Assembly (NCBI GenBank): GCA_050950065.1
Contig: JBMNGX010000003.1
Span: 244,581-308,580, forward strand
Source of the DNA: JBAYOE01 sp050950065
GTDB taxonomy: Bacteria > Spirochaetota > Spirochaetia > Sphaerochaetales > Sphaerochaetaceae
DNA: 64,000 nt
Direction of reading: 5' to 3'
The notes under the pieces are model-generated. The model was not told the origin of the DNA, searched no databases, and was given only the letters and a program-made list of their open reading frames with translations. Shown piece by piece: positions 8,288 to 16,206 of this stretch (position 1 is its first letter; each line of letters begins with the position of its first letter). A program made the translations under genes and the position numbers.

Positions 8288-9223
8288 ATGATTTACCTTC
8301 TATTAATAGCCGCCCTTCTTTTAATTTATGGATGGAGTGCTAATCTTTGGTTTTACAAAGATCGTCACACAAAACCCATTACTCCCAACGTTGACAACGT
8401 ATTTGATCGTAAGGCATTGCCAATTTATTTGGAGTACGAAGAGGTGATGGATTGTGCTGTTATCTTAGTTCACGGTTATCCTTCCACCCCATACGCCTAC
8501 GATTGGGCCTCTAAAGAGATTTTCGATAAAGGCTTTGATGTCTTTGTTCCCCTCCTTCCTGGCTTTGGAACTGAGCCCAAAGAGCTGTACAACACAACTT
8601 TTACCCAGTGGTACAACTACTTAGAGAGCTTTTACAGAGAGAAGAGAAACCACTATAAATATCTCTTTGTTATTGGAACCTCAATGGGAGGGGCAATGAC
8701 ACTAAAATTAGCTGAAAACTTTGGAGGAACTAGCAAAGAGCCCGATGGGATTGCCCTCATTGGAACCCCAGTCTTCTTAAATGACTTTAAATTAGGTGCT
8801 ATCCAAAAGTGGGGTTACTACTTTATGAGGATAGTTGCCCTATTTACCCCTGCTTTAAAGCCCAAAGTCCATAAGGGGAGTGATAAAATAAACGACGGAG
8901 AAGAGAATTGGATTGGCTATTCTGGTTCGTTTGTTAGAGGGGGCGTTTCACTAATGTACAACTTAAAAGAGATTAGAGCTAATCTTCATTTAGTTGAAAC
9001 ACCCATCTATATTGCCCACGATCAAAATGATAAAACAATTTCTTTTCAAAACTTGCCTGTTATTAAAGAGAGAGTTAGTTCTAAGAATATTAAAGAGAAA
9101 ATAACTAATTTAAAATCGAATCACAACAGACACACCTTGTTGATGTACCCTTCAATACAACAACAGCTAAGTGATGAAATAGTAGCTTTCTTTAAAGCTA
9201 TTTATGAGGAGAAAGAGAGATGA
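8288..9223 (+). CDS. Alpha/beta-hydrolase (carboxylesterase/lipase-like), membrane-anchored
   Basis: A 311-residue protein with an N-terminal hydrophobic helix (residues 2-20) that may anchor it, followed by an alpha/beta-hydrolase domain. The oxyanion region is HGYPSTPYAYDW, the nucleophile elbow is GTSMGGAM (serine about residue 141), and a late His in NRHTLLMYPS fits the catalytic histidine. The fold resembles carboxylesterase/monoacylglycerol-lipase-type enzymes, so an ester substrate is likely but unidentified. No Shine-Dalgarno precedes the ATG; the promoter geometry suggests a leaderless mRNA. Its stop overlaps the dCMP deaminase start by four bases. Confidence 0.8.
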   Translation: MIYLLLIAALLLIYGWSANLWFYKDRHTKPITPNVDNVFDRKALPIYLEYEEVMDCAVILVHGYPSTPYAYDWASKEIFDKGFDVFVPLLPGFGTEPKELYNTTFTQWYNYLESFYREKRNHYKYLFVIGTSMGGAMTLKLAENFGGTSKEPDGIALIGTPVFLNDFKLGAIQKWGYYFMRIVALFTPALKPKVHKGSDKINDGEENWIGYSGSFVRGGVSLMYNLKEIRANLHLVETPIYIAHDQNDKTISFQNLPVIKERVSSKNIKEKITNLKSNHNRHTLLMYPSIQQQLSDEIVAFFKAIYEEKER

Positions 9224-9711
9224 AAAGGGGCAACTACATAAGTTGGGATGAATATTTTATGGGCATAGCCCTTTTATCAGCAAAGCGAAGTAAAGATCCT
9301 AACACCCAAGTTGGAGCTTGTATCGTTAGTCAAGATAAGAAAATTGTTGGAACTGGTTACAATGGCCTTCCCATAGGTCTAGATGATAATCACTACCCAT
9401 GGGCACGAGAGGGGGAGTATTTAGATACAAAATATCCCTATGTGACCCATGCTGAACTAAATGCAATTTTAAATAGTATTCAAAATCTAAAAGGGTGCAC
9501 CCTCTATGTTGACCTTTTCCCTTGCAACGAGTGTGCTAAAGCAATCATTCAAAGTGGTATTAGTGAAATTGTTTATTTATCAGATAAGTACAGCGAGAGC
9601 CCTGCAGTTATCGCCTCTAAAAAGATGTTAAATGATGCTGGGGTAACGTTGCGTAAGTTGGCTATTACTCGCCAAGAGATAGTAATCAGTTTTAAAACAG
9701 ATGAGCCTTAG
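9220..9711 (+). CDS. dCMP deaminase (ComEB-like)
   Basis: A 163-residue zinc deaminase. The catalytic HAE motif is in THAELNAIL (about residue 78) and the zinc-binding cysteines in PCNECAKAI (about residue 105). The order and the early YFMGIALLSAKRSKDPNTQVG block match dCMP deaminases, which make dUMP for thymidylate synthesis. It overlaps the hydrolase stop by ATGA and has GAGGAG upstream. Its stop codon is buried in the stem of the downstream terminator. Confidence 0.88.
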   Translation: MKRGNYISWDEYFMGIALLSAKRSKDPNTQVGACIVSQDKKIVGTGYNGLPIGLDDNHYPWAREGEYLDTKYPYVTHAELNAILNSIQNLKGCTLYVDLFPCNECAKAIIQSGISEIVYLSDKYSESPAVIASKKMLNDAGVTLRKLAITRQEIVISFKTDEP

Positions 9712-9730
9712 ATAGTTAGTTATCTAAGGC
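9705..9730. terminator. Bidirectional hairpin between dCMP deaminase and uracil permease
   Basis: A perfect 10-bp stem GCCTTAGATA / TATCTAAGGC with a six-base loop, followed on the plus strand by a short T-rich stretch. The TAG stop of the deaminase is within the left arm. It serves both convergent genes. Confidence 0.65.
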
Positions 9731-9739
9731 CCATTTTAA

Positions 9740-11014
9740 TTACTCGTTGCCTTTGGGCAATAAGAAGTTTAATAAAATTCCAACTACAGTAGCTAAAGCA
9801 ACTCCACCAAGTTCGAACTTCAACTCTCCAGTTAAGTTAAATGCAACCAAACCTTGCCCAATTCCGATAACTAAAATAACACTCGAAATTGTTAGATTGC
9901 GTTTTGAAGCGTAATCTACTCCACTTTCAACTAAAGTTCTTAAACCACTAGAGGCAATAATACCAAATAGCAATATTGAGATTCCTCCAATTACAGGAGA
10001 GGGAATTGTTTGAATTAAAGCACCAAATTTAGGGAAGAAAGAGAGCACTGTAGCAACTACTGCAGCTCCCCCAATTACCCAAACAGAATAGACTCTAGTT
10101 ATTGCCATAACTCCAATGTTCTCCCCGTAAGTTGTATTAGGAGGTCCTCCCCAAAACGCTGCCCAAGCAGTTGCAAAACCATCACCTGCTAAGGTGCGAT
10201 GCAACCCTGGATCAGTTGTAAAATCTCTTCCAACAACTTTACCTAAAGTAATTGTATCGCCTAAGTGCTCAGCCATTGTTGCTAAAGAGACAATTACAAA
10301 GGTTAGCATTGGGACAAAGCTAAAGGTGGGAATAGCAAATGTTGGAGAGCCAAACCAAGGAGCCTCAGCTATCACAGCAAAGTTAATTAAATGAAATTGA
10401 GGGAAAAATGAGCCTGTAATTAAGGTAAAGAGGTACCCAACAACAAGGCCAATTAAAATTGGAATTACACTAAAAAAGCCAGTGAAGAAGATATTGGCAA
10501 TAACTGTAGCTCCTAAAGTTACTACAGCAATTGTTAAGTTGGCTAAAGAGTAATTACCAGCACCATCGTTCATTGCCATACCCATTGCTGTTGGAGCCAA
10601 ATTCAGTCCAATCACAATAATAACAGCTCCAATAACAACAGGAGGAAGGGTCTTTTTAATCCACTCAACACCAATGAGTTTGATTATAAAGGCAACGATG
10701 ATATAGAAAATACCGGCAGCAACAGCTCCCCCTAGAGCACTTGAAACCCCATAAGAGGCACTAATAGAGATTAAAGCTGGGATAAAAGCAAAAGAAGAAC
10801 CTAAGAATGCAGGCACTTTAGCTTGAGTTATTACTATGTAAAGTAAAGTTCCAGTTCCTGCTGTAAACAAAGCTGATGAGATACTGAGCCCTGTTAAGAT
10901 TGGAACTAAGATAGTTGCACCAAACATTGCAAAGACGTGTTGAATGCTTAGTGGAATCCATTTAGACAGTGGGGGTCGATCGTGGGGACTGTAAATAGTT
11001 TCATTGGATGACAT
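9740..11014 (-). CDS. uraA: Uracil permease (NCS2 nucleobase transporter)
   Basis: A 424-residue, very hydrophobic protein with 12-14 predicted membrane segments. Family signatures are LSIQHVFAMFGATILVPIL at the start of the first helix and MAEHLGDTITLGKVVGRDF, the substrate/proton region of UraA-type carriers. The downstream GGPPNTTYGENIGVMAITRVYS is the NCS2 signature. It imports uracil by proton symport at the inner membrane. Xanthine/uric-acid permeases are the alternative, but the AEHLGD...G arrangement favours uracil. An AGGAGAG Shine-Dalgarno supports the start. It is a single gene converging with the dCMP deaminase. Confidence 0.85.
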   Translation of the reverse strand: MSSNETIYSPHDRPPLSKWIPLSIQHVFAMFGATILVPILTGLSISSALFTAGTGTLLYIVITQAKVPAFLGSSFAFIPALISISASYGVSSALGGAVAAGIFYIIVAFIIKLIGVEWIKKTLPPVVIGAVIIVIGLNLAPTAMGMAMNDGAGNYSLANLTIAVVTLGATVIANIFFTGFFSVIPILIGLVVGYLFTLITGSFFPQFHLINFAVIAEAPWFGSPTFAIPTFSFVPMLTFVIVSLATMAEHLGDTITLGKVVGRDFTTDPGLHRTLAGDGFATAWAAFWGGPPNTTYGENIGVMAITRVYSVWVIGGAAVVATVLSFFPKFGALIQTIPSPVIGGISILLFGIIASSGLRTLVESGVDYASKRNLTISSVILVIGIGQGLVAFNLTGELKFELGGVALATVVGILLNFLLPKGNE

Positions 11015-11083
11015 TAAATTACTCTCCTAGGAAAAATTTTCCAAATTTTACCCTTAGAAGAGATTTAAGGCTACCCTCTATTC

Positions 11084-12043
11084 TTATATTTTTGACAAAG
11101 AGAGAAGATAAATAACAAAATACTCCTCTAAAGAGCGGCGAGGCCCATCTCCACCTCTATAAGAGCGCTCTTTAGCTAGCTGTTGTCTTTTCATAAAGCT
11201 TTTGTACAAAGCTAAGGCAATATTAAACTCTTCAGTTGGGGTTTCTTTCTTTTTTAGTAGTTTATGACTGGTAGATCGATCAACAACTCTAATTTGTTCT
11301 TTCGCCATAAGAGCTCTCAATTCAACTAACTCTTCATAAGTTAAATCGAATAAAAACTCCTCTAAAGCAAAAACAATATCTTCTCGAGTAGCAACTTTTG
11401 ATAAAAACTTATTCCACACTGGAGGCAGCAGGGCACTTAATCTCATAATCTCAACAGTCCCTAACAAAGTTCCTAACACTGGAACAATTGTGTGGCGCGC
11501 TTCCCATAAATCTCTAATAGCTAAACCGAACTGCTCAATGTAATCGCTGGTGCGTTCATCCCACATTGTAATTAGTTCGTGAACAGCTTTATTAACCCAA
11601 GGCTTTTTTAAATCCTCTTTGGTGATAAGAGCTGTATAAAGATCTTCAGCCATTAAAGTAAATAAGAGGTTGTTGTACCTTCTTTCAATATCACCACGAA
11701 GGGCATCTAATTCACTACTAGTTTCTAAAAGCTTCATCAACAAGCCAAAGAGGTGGAGCTTACTAACTATTAAACCGTGACCTAAAACTGCTTTAGTTGG
11801 CAAGTTTACTACGTGTCCTAACCCATCTTCACACAGCTTTTTAGCTAGTGTAGCAGCAGTTCTTCGATCACCATTGTTTAAAAGATTGCTATTTGGAGAG
11901 GGGGCTCGGTCAACTATTTGTGCTAGTTGCTCTATATCACCCATCCTCTCTTTAACAATTTCGGCAAAAGGGGAATCATTATTTATTAAAATTTGTAAAG
12001 AACCCTCTAAAACTGATCTTTCAGCATTAGAAAACGTTGCCAT
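11084..12043 (-). CDS. Unrecognised helical cytosolic protein
   Basis: A 319-residue protein that I do not recognise. It has no signal peptide, membrane segment or known catalytic motif. The sequence is Leu/Glu/Lys-rich with long amphipathic helices, including LTYEELVELRALMAKEQIRV, and a basic stretch KLLKKKETPTEE near residue 265. A strong GAGGAGG Shine-Dalgarno sits before the ATG. It is transcribed alone, diverges from the M20 peptidase gene and lies upstream of, but 70 bp from, uraA. It may be a lineage-restricted spirochaete protein. Confidence 0.6.
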   Translation of the reverse strand: MATFSNAERSVLEGSLQILINNDSPFAEIVKERMGDIEQLAQIVDRAPSPNSNLLNNGDRRTAATLAKKLCEDGLGHVVNLPTKAVLGHGLIVSKLHLFGLLMKLLETSSELDALRGDIERRYNNLLFTLMAEDLYTALITKEDLKKPWVNKAVHELITMWDERTSDYIEQFGLAIRDLWEARHTIVPVLGTLLGTVEIMRLSALLPPVWNKFLSKVATREDIVFALEEFLFDLTYEELVELRALMAKEQIRVVDRSTSHKLLKKKETPTEEFNIALALYKSFMKRQQLAKERSYRGGDGPRRSLEEYFVIYLLSLSKI

Positions 12044-12158
12044 CTTGCCTCCTCTTCTCTTTTACTAACAATAAGGTACCTTTCAAAGTTAGTCCATAGA
12101 TACTTCAGTAACCTATTACCTTATGGTATGCTCATTTAGAATAATCGAGGAGTTAAAT

Positions 12159-13244
12159 ATGGAAAGTAGAACAACACAAATATTTATGGAGCTTATTAAA
12201 ATAAACTCCCCCTCTAAAGAAGAGCAAACTTTTAGAGATCATATAATTAAAAGATTAGAAAACCTTAACTTCAAAGTTCAACAAGATAGTTATGGCAATG
12301 TAACAGCCACTTTAGGCTCCTTTAAACAAAAGCCAATTATGCTTTGTTGTCACTTAGATACAGTTCCTAATGCTGTTGATGTGAACGCATCCATTGTAGA
12401 TGGAACTATTGTTACCGATAAAAGTAGTGCTTTAGGGGCAGATGATAAATCGGGCATTGCTGCCATATTAGCAGCTGTTGAAGAGTTACAACAAAATAAT
12501 ATTGATATTAGAGATTTAATTGTTCTATTTACAGTTGAAGAGGAGATTGGACTAGAGGGGATTAAAAACTACGATTTAAGTAACCTTAAAGAAATTGAAG
12601 CTGGTTATGTCTTAGATGCTAGTGGTCCTATTGGGACAGTTGTTGTTGCCTCTCCAAGTAAAACAGACTCAATTATTACCTTCAATGGCAAAGCGGCCCA
12701 CGCAGGCTTTACCCCTGAAAAAGGAATCAGCGCAATAGCAATGGCCTCTAGTGCTATCGATAAGATGAAGATGTTAAGAATTAATGATGATACTACTGCC
12801 AACATTGGTACCATTGCAGGGGGAGTGGCAAACAACGTAGTTAGTGAAAAGTGTGTTGTTACCACTGAGGTGCGCTCTTTAAGTGAAGAGAGTGCAAAAG
12901 CACAACTAGCTCATATGGAACTTTGTTGTATAAAAGCCATTGGACAACATGGGGGCTATTACACTTTTGAATCTAAGACCAACTACCCCTCTTATAAAAT
13001 TGATCAAAACGATAAAACCGTTCTCTCTTACAAAAAGGTTTGTGATAATTTAAATATCCCCTTCTCAACAAAGTTCACCGGTGGTGGTAGTGATACCAAC
13101 ATAATGAGAAACAACAACTTACCAGTTATTACTGTTACCAACGGGTATGAGAATGCCCATAGTGTCAATGAGGAGATTTCATTAGAGCAGTTAAATAAAC
13201 TCACTGAAGTTGTTAAAGAAATTGTTACACTAAAGGAAAATTAG
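12159..13244 (+). CDS. M20-family metallopeptidase (PepT-like)
   Basis: A 361-residue dizinc exopeptidase of the PepT/M20 type. The metal sites are visible: CCHLDTVP (His, Asp) about residue 65, GADDKSGIAAIL with the bridging aspartate about 95, and FTVEEEIGLEG with the catalytic glutamates about 125. The dimerisation lid lies between, and the final histidine is in NAHSVNE. The substrate is probably a di- or tripeptide. I prefer ATG 12159 over the upstream ATG 12123, because GAGGAG lies seven bases before 12159 and the extra 12 residues look unlike the family. PanE-like follows directly. Confidence 0.85.
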   Translation: MESRTTQIFMELIKINSPSKEEQTFRDHIIKRLENLNFKVQQDSYGNVTATLGSFKQKPIMLCCHLDTVPNAVDVNASIVDGTIVTDKSSALGADDKSGIAAILAAVEELQQNNIDIRDLIVLFTVEEEIGLEGIKNYDLSNLKEIEAGYVLDASGPIGTVVVASPSKTDSIITFNGKAAHAGFTPEKGISAIAMASSAIDKMKMLRINDDTTANIGTIAGGVANNVVSEKCVVTTEVRSLSEESAKAQLAHMELCCIKAIGQHGGYYTFESKTNYPSYKIDQNDKTVLSYKKVCDNLNIPFSTKFTGGGSDTNIMRNNNLPVITVTNGYENAHSVNEEISLEQLNKLTEVVKEIVTLKEN

Positions 13245-14183
13245 ATGAAAAAGGTTGGTTTAATAGGAGTTGGGGCAGTTGGCGCTATTTATGGATGGCG
13301 TTTAAGTGAACTTCTGGGTTATGAAAATGTTGAAATTATCGTTGATGATAAAAGAAAAGAGCGTTATGAAAGAGAGGGGATCTATTTAAATGAAAAGCAG
13401 GTTAGCTTTAATTATGTCACTACCCCACTCAACGATGAAAAATCAGATTTAATAATTATTGCAACTAAAAATAATCACTTAGAAAAAGCTATCGCCTCTA
13501 TTGCCCCTTTTGTAAAAGAGGAGACTACAATTATCTCCCTACTTAATGGAATTGATAGTGAAGAAATCTTAGCAACTCACTTTGGCAAAGAAAAACTGCT
13601 ATACGCTTTTACCACTGCTTTAGATTCAACTCGTCTAAATAATAAGATAAACTTTTCAACTGAAGGAATTATCTACTTTGGTGAAAAAGATAACGTTAAA
13701 ACAGATCGGATTAAGAAAATAGAGAAACTTTTTAGCGATGCTAAAATTAATCATATTGTCCCAGATGACATTCACTTAGAGATGTGGGCAAAATTTATGG
13801 TTAATGTCAGTATCAACACAGTGAGTGCAATAACTGGGGCTACTTATGGTCAGTGTGCCTCTTTTGAGAGTTTAAAAACCTTAATCATCGAATCTCAAAA
13901 AGAGGTAATTGAATTAGCTCAAAAAATTGGCATAAAAGGTTTAGATCACTCTTATATTCAAAAGTATCAAAAGATCTTCGCCTCCTTGGAGTACGGAGGG
14001 AAAACCTCAATGCTTCAAGATATGGAGAGTAAAAGAGAGACTGAAAATAGATGGTTTTGCCTTAGAGCTAGTGAATTAGGAAAGTCTGTTGGCCTAAAAC
14101 TTCCTTTAGTTGAACATATGGGTTTAATTGTTGAAGGTTTAGAAGCAGTTAATCAAGATAACAAAAAACGTCCACCTCAATAG
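13245..14183 (+). CDS. 2-dehydropantoate 2-reductase family (ApbA/PanE-like)
   Basis: A 312-residue NADPH-dependent reductase with the Rossmann nucleotide motif GVGAVGAIYG at residues 7-16, then IIATKNNHLEKA and the C-terminal helical domain. The conserved lysine of ketopantoate reductases fits the WAKFMVNVSINTVSAITGATYG block (about residues 184-205), and TSMLQDMESKRETE matches the family's substrate region. Bona fide PanE reduces 2-dehydropantoate for pantothenate and CoA synthesis, but many paralogues act on other 2-oxoacids and no other pantothenate gene is nearby. The ATG abuts the upstream TAG, so the two genes are co-transcribed. Confidence 0.82.
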   Translation: MKKVGLIGVGAVGAIYGWRLSELLGYENVEIIVDDKRKERYEREGIYLNEKQVSFNYVTTPLNDEKSDLIIIATKNNHLEKAIASIAPFVKEETTIISLLNGIDSEEILATHFGKEKLLYAFTTALDSTRLNNKINFSTEGIIYFGEKDNVKTDRIKKIEKLFSDAKINHIVPDDIHLEMWAKFMVNVSINTVSAITGATYGQCASFESLKTLIIESQKEVIELAQKIGIKGLDHSYIQKYQKIFASLEYGGKTSMLQDMESKRETENRWFCLRASELGKSVGLKLPLVEHMGLIVEGLEAVNQDNKKRPPQ

Positions 14184-14200
14184 AAGTGGACGTTAATTTT
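14167..14200. terminator. Bidirectional terminator between panE-like gene and pckG
   Basis: Nine-bp perfect stem AACGTCCAC / GTGGACGTT, flanked by an A-run on the left (giving U's to the minus-strand transcript) and AATTTT on the right. The stop codon of the reductase lies inside the loop. It also terminates pckG. Confidence 0.85.
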
Positions 14201-14213
14201 AACTAAATATTAG

Positions 14214-16058
14214 TTAACACTTTTTACTCTCATCTGGATAATCTTTAAGATCTTCATCCATAATGTCGAGCATTTCTGCTAACTCTTTTGGTAGTTTATC
14301 ACCAAATTTGGGGTAGTGGTTCTCTCTGATATCAGCAACCTCTTTCAACCACCCCTCTTTATCAACACAAAGAAGTTGTTCCATAATTTCTTCAGTAACA
14401 TCGTCTGGACGATCAATTGCATCAACAGTTGGCATAATTCCAATTGGGGTCTCTCTCGATTTTGCAGTTCCTGCACAAGCTTCGAACACCCACTTTAATG
14501 CTCTACTGTTTTCACCAAATCCAGGCCATAAGAAGGAGTTATCTTCTCCTCTTCTAAACCAGTTAACTGAGAATATTTTTGGTAGTTTATCGGCATCAGA
14601 TTTTTTACCAATATCAATCCAGTGTTGGAAGTACTCACCCATGTGATAACCACAGAATGGTAACATAGCAAATGGGTCTCTTCTAATTGTTCCCACTTTT
14701 AAATCACTAGCTGCAGCAGTAATTTCTGAACCAACGATTGAACCTAAGAATACTCCGTGGTTCCAATCCCTTGCCATATAAACTAAAGGAACTGTTTTAG
14801 GTCTTCTTCCACCAAATAGGAAAGCATCAATTGGAACTCCCTTTGGATCTTCCCACTCAGGGGCGATTGAGGGACAGTTAGCTGCAGGAGCTGTGAACCT
14901 AGCGTTAGGGTGAGCTGCTGGTTTTTGCTCTTTATTCCCTTTGTCTTGAATCCACTCGTTCTCATGCCAATCAATTAGTTTGCCAGGAGCATCGTAACCA
15001 ATTCCCTCCCACCAAACATCTTTATCTTCGGTGATAGCACAGTTAGTGAAAATTGAGTTCTTCTCTAAAGAGTGCATTGCGTTGGGGTTTGAGTGCATTG
15101 AAGTTCCTGGAGCTACTCCAAAGAATCCTGCTTCTGGGTTGATTGCATACAATCTGCCATCATCACCAAATTTCATCCAAGCAATATCATCACCAATGGT
15201 TTCAACTTTCCAATCTTTAATTGTTGGAATAAGCATTGCTAAGTTTGTTTTACCACAAGCACTTGGGAATGCAGCTGCAATATACTTAACAACACCTTCT
15301 GGGTTAGTAATTTTTAAAATAAGCATATGCTCAGCTAACCACCCCTCATCACGGGCAATTACACTGGCAATTCTTAAAGCAAGACATTTTTTACCTAAAA
15401 GGGCGTTTCCACCATAACCTGAACCGTATGACCAAATCTCTCTGGTTTCAGGGAAGTGGGAGATATACTTTTTCTCTAGTGGAGCACAAGGCCATTTCCC
15501 ATTGTCACTTTCACCTTCAGCAAGAGGTTTACCTACACTGTGTAAACATGGAACAAAGTATCCATCAGTTCCAAGAACATCTAAAACTTTTGTTCCAACA
15601 CGAGTCATAATCATCATGTTTGTAACAACGTAGGGGCTATCGGTAAGTTCAACACCAATTTTAGCAATGTCACTACCAACAGGACCCATTGAGAAAGGAA
15701 TAACATACAAAGTTCTTCCTTTCATACACCCATCATAAAGCTCACTCATTGTCTCTTTAAGCTCTTTAGGGTCAATCCAGTTGTTAGTTGGACCAGCTGC
15801 CTCTTGGGTTTCTGAGGCAATGTATGTTCTATTTTCAATCCGGGCAACGTCTGAGGGGTCAGAGAAAAAAGCAATTGAGCCCGGTTTTTTATCAGGGTTT
15901 AATGGAGTTGCAAGACCGCTAGCTACCATCTCATCAACAAGTTGTTGATAATGTTCGGCACTTCCATCTGCAACAACTATTGCATCAGGCTTGGTAAGCT
16001 CTGCAACCTCTTCAACCCACTTAATCAATTTTTCATGTTTAAGATCTTGTAATTTCAT
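14214..16058 (-). CDS. pckG: Phosphoenolpyruvate carboxykinase (GTP)
   Basis: A 614-residue GTP-type PEPCK of full family length. The kinase-1 P-loop FPSACGKTNLAM is at about residue 277, where the cysteine is the reactive one of the GTP class. It is followed by the kinase-2 metal-binding region VETIGDDIAWMKFG. FLFGGRRPKTVPLVYM is the PEP-binding loop, and WPGFGENSRALKWV is a nucleotide-contact region. It interconverts oxaloacetate and PEP, and in a fermentative cell it may fix CO2 in the carboxylating direction. An AAGGAG Shine-Dalgarno precedes the ATG. Oxaloacetate links it metabolically to the oad operon, although they are separate transcripts. Confidence 0.96.
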   Translation of the reverse strand: MKLQDLKHEKLIKWVEEVAELTKPDAIVVADGSAEHYQQLVDEMVASGLATPLNPDKKPGSIAFFSDPSDVARIENRTYIASETQEAAGPTNNWIDPKELKETMSELYDGCMKGRTLYVIPFSMGPVGSDIAKIGVELTDSPYVVTNMMIMTRVGTKVLDVLGTDGYFVPCLHSVGKPLAEGESDNGKWPCAPLEKKYISHFPETREIWSYGSGYGGNALLGKKCLALRIASVIARDEGWLAEHMLILKITNPEGVVKYIAAAFPSACGKTNLAMLIPTIKDWKVETIGDDIAWMKFGDDGRLYAINPEAGFFGVAPGTSMHSNPNAMHSLEKNSIFTNCAITEDKDVWWEGIGYDAPGKLIDWHENEWIQDKGNKEQKPAAHPNARFTAPAANCPSIAPEWEDPKGVPIDAFLFGGRRPKTVPLVYMARDWNHGVFLGSIVGSEITAAASDLKVGTIRRDPFAMLPFCGYHMGEYFQHWIDIGKKSDADKLPKIFSVNWFRRGEDNSFLWPGFGENSRALKWVFEACAGTAKSRETPIGIMPTVDAIDRPDDVTEEIMEQLLCVDKEGWLKEVADIRENHYPKFGDKLPKELAEMLDIMDEDLKDYPDESKKC

Positions 16059-16171
16059 CCATTACTCCTTCACTATCCTTACGGTTATGGTAAGTAGCTA
16101 TCTAACAACTTAACACTATAGTCTATCAATACAATATTCAATACTGTTTTACTGATAAAGAGCCTTTGTCA

Positions 16172-16200
16172 TTGATTAGATTTTACACTTTCTGTATTGT
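16172..16200 (+). promoter_or_regulatory. Promoter placing the transcript start at the ATG of the U32 gene
   Basis: TTGATT (16172-16177), 17 bp, TATTGT (16195-16200), six bases, ATG at 16207. No Shine-Dalgarno is present. Confidence 0.55.
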
Positions 16201-16206
16201 TTAGTC

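Noticed and set aside
15031..15417. Plus-strand ORF opposite pckG
   Set aside because: Antisense shadow of a well-conserved gene.
15960..15979. Possible sigma-54 box (CGGCAC...TGC) inside pckG
   Set aside because: Spacing between GG and GC is one base too long and it lies in coding sequence.
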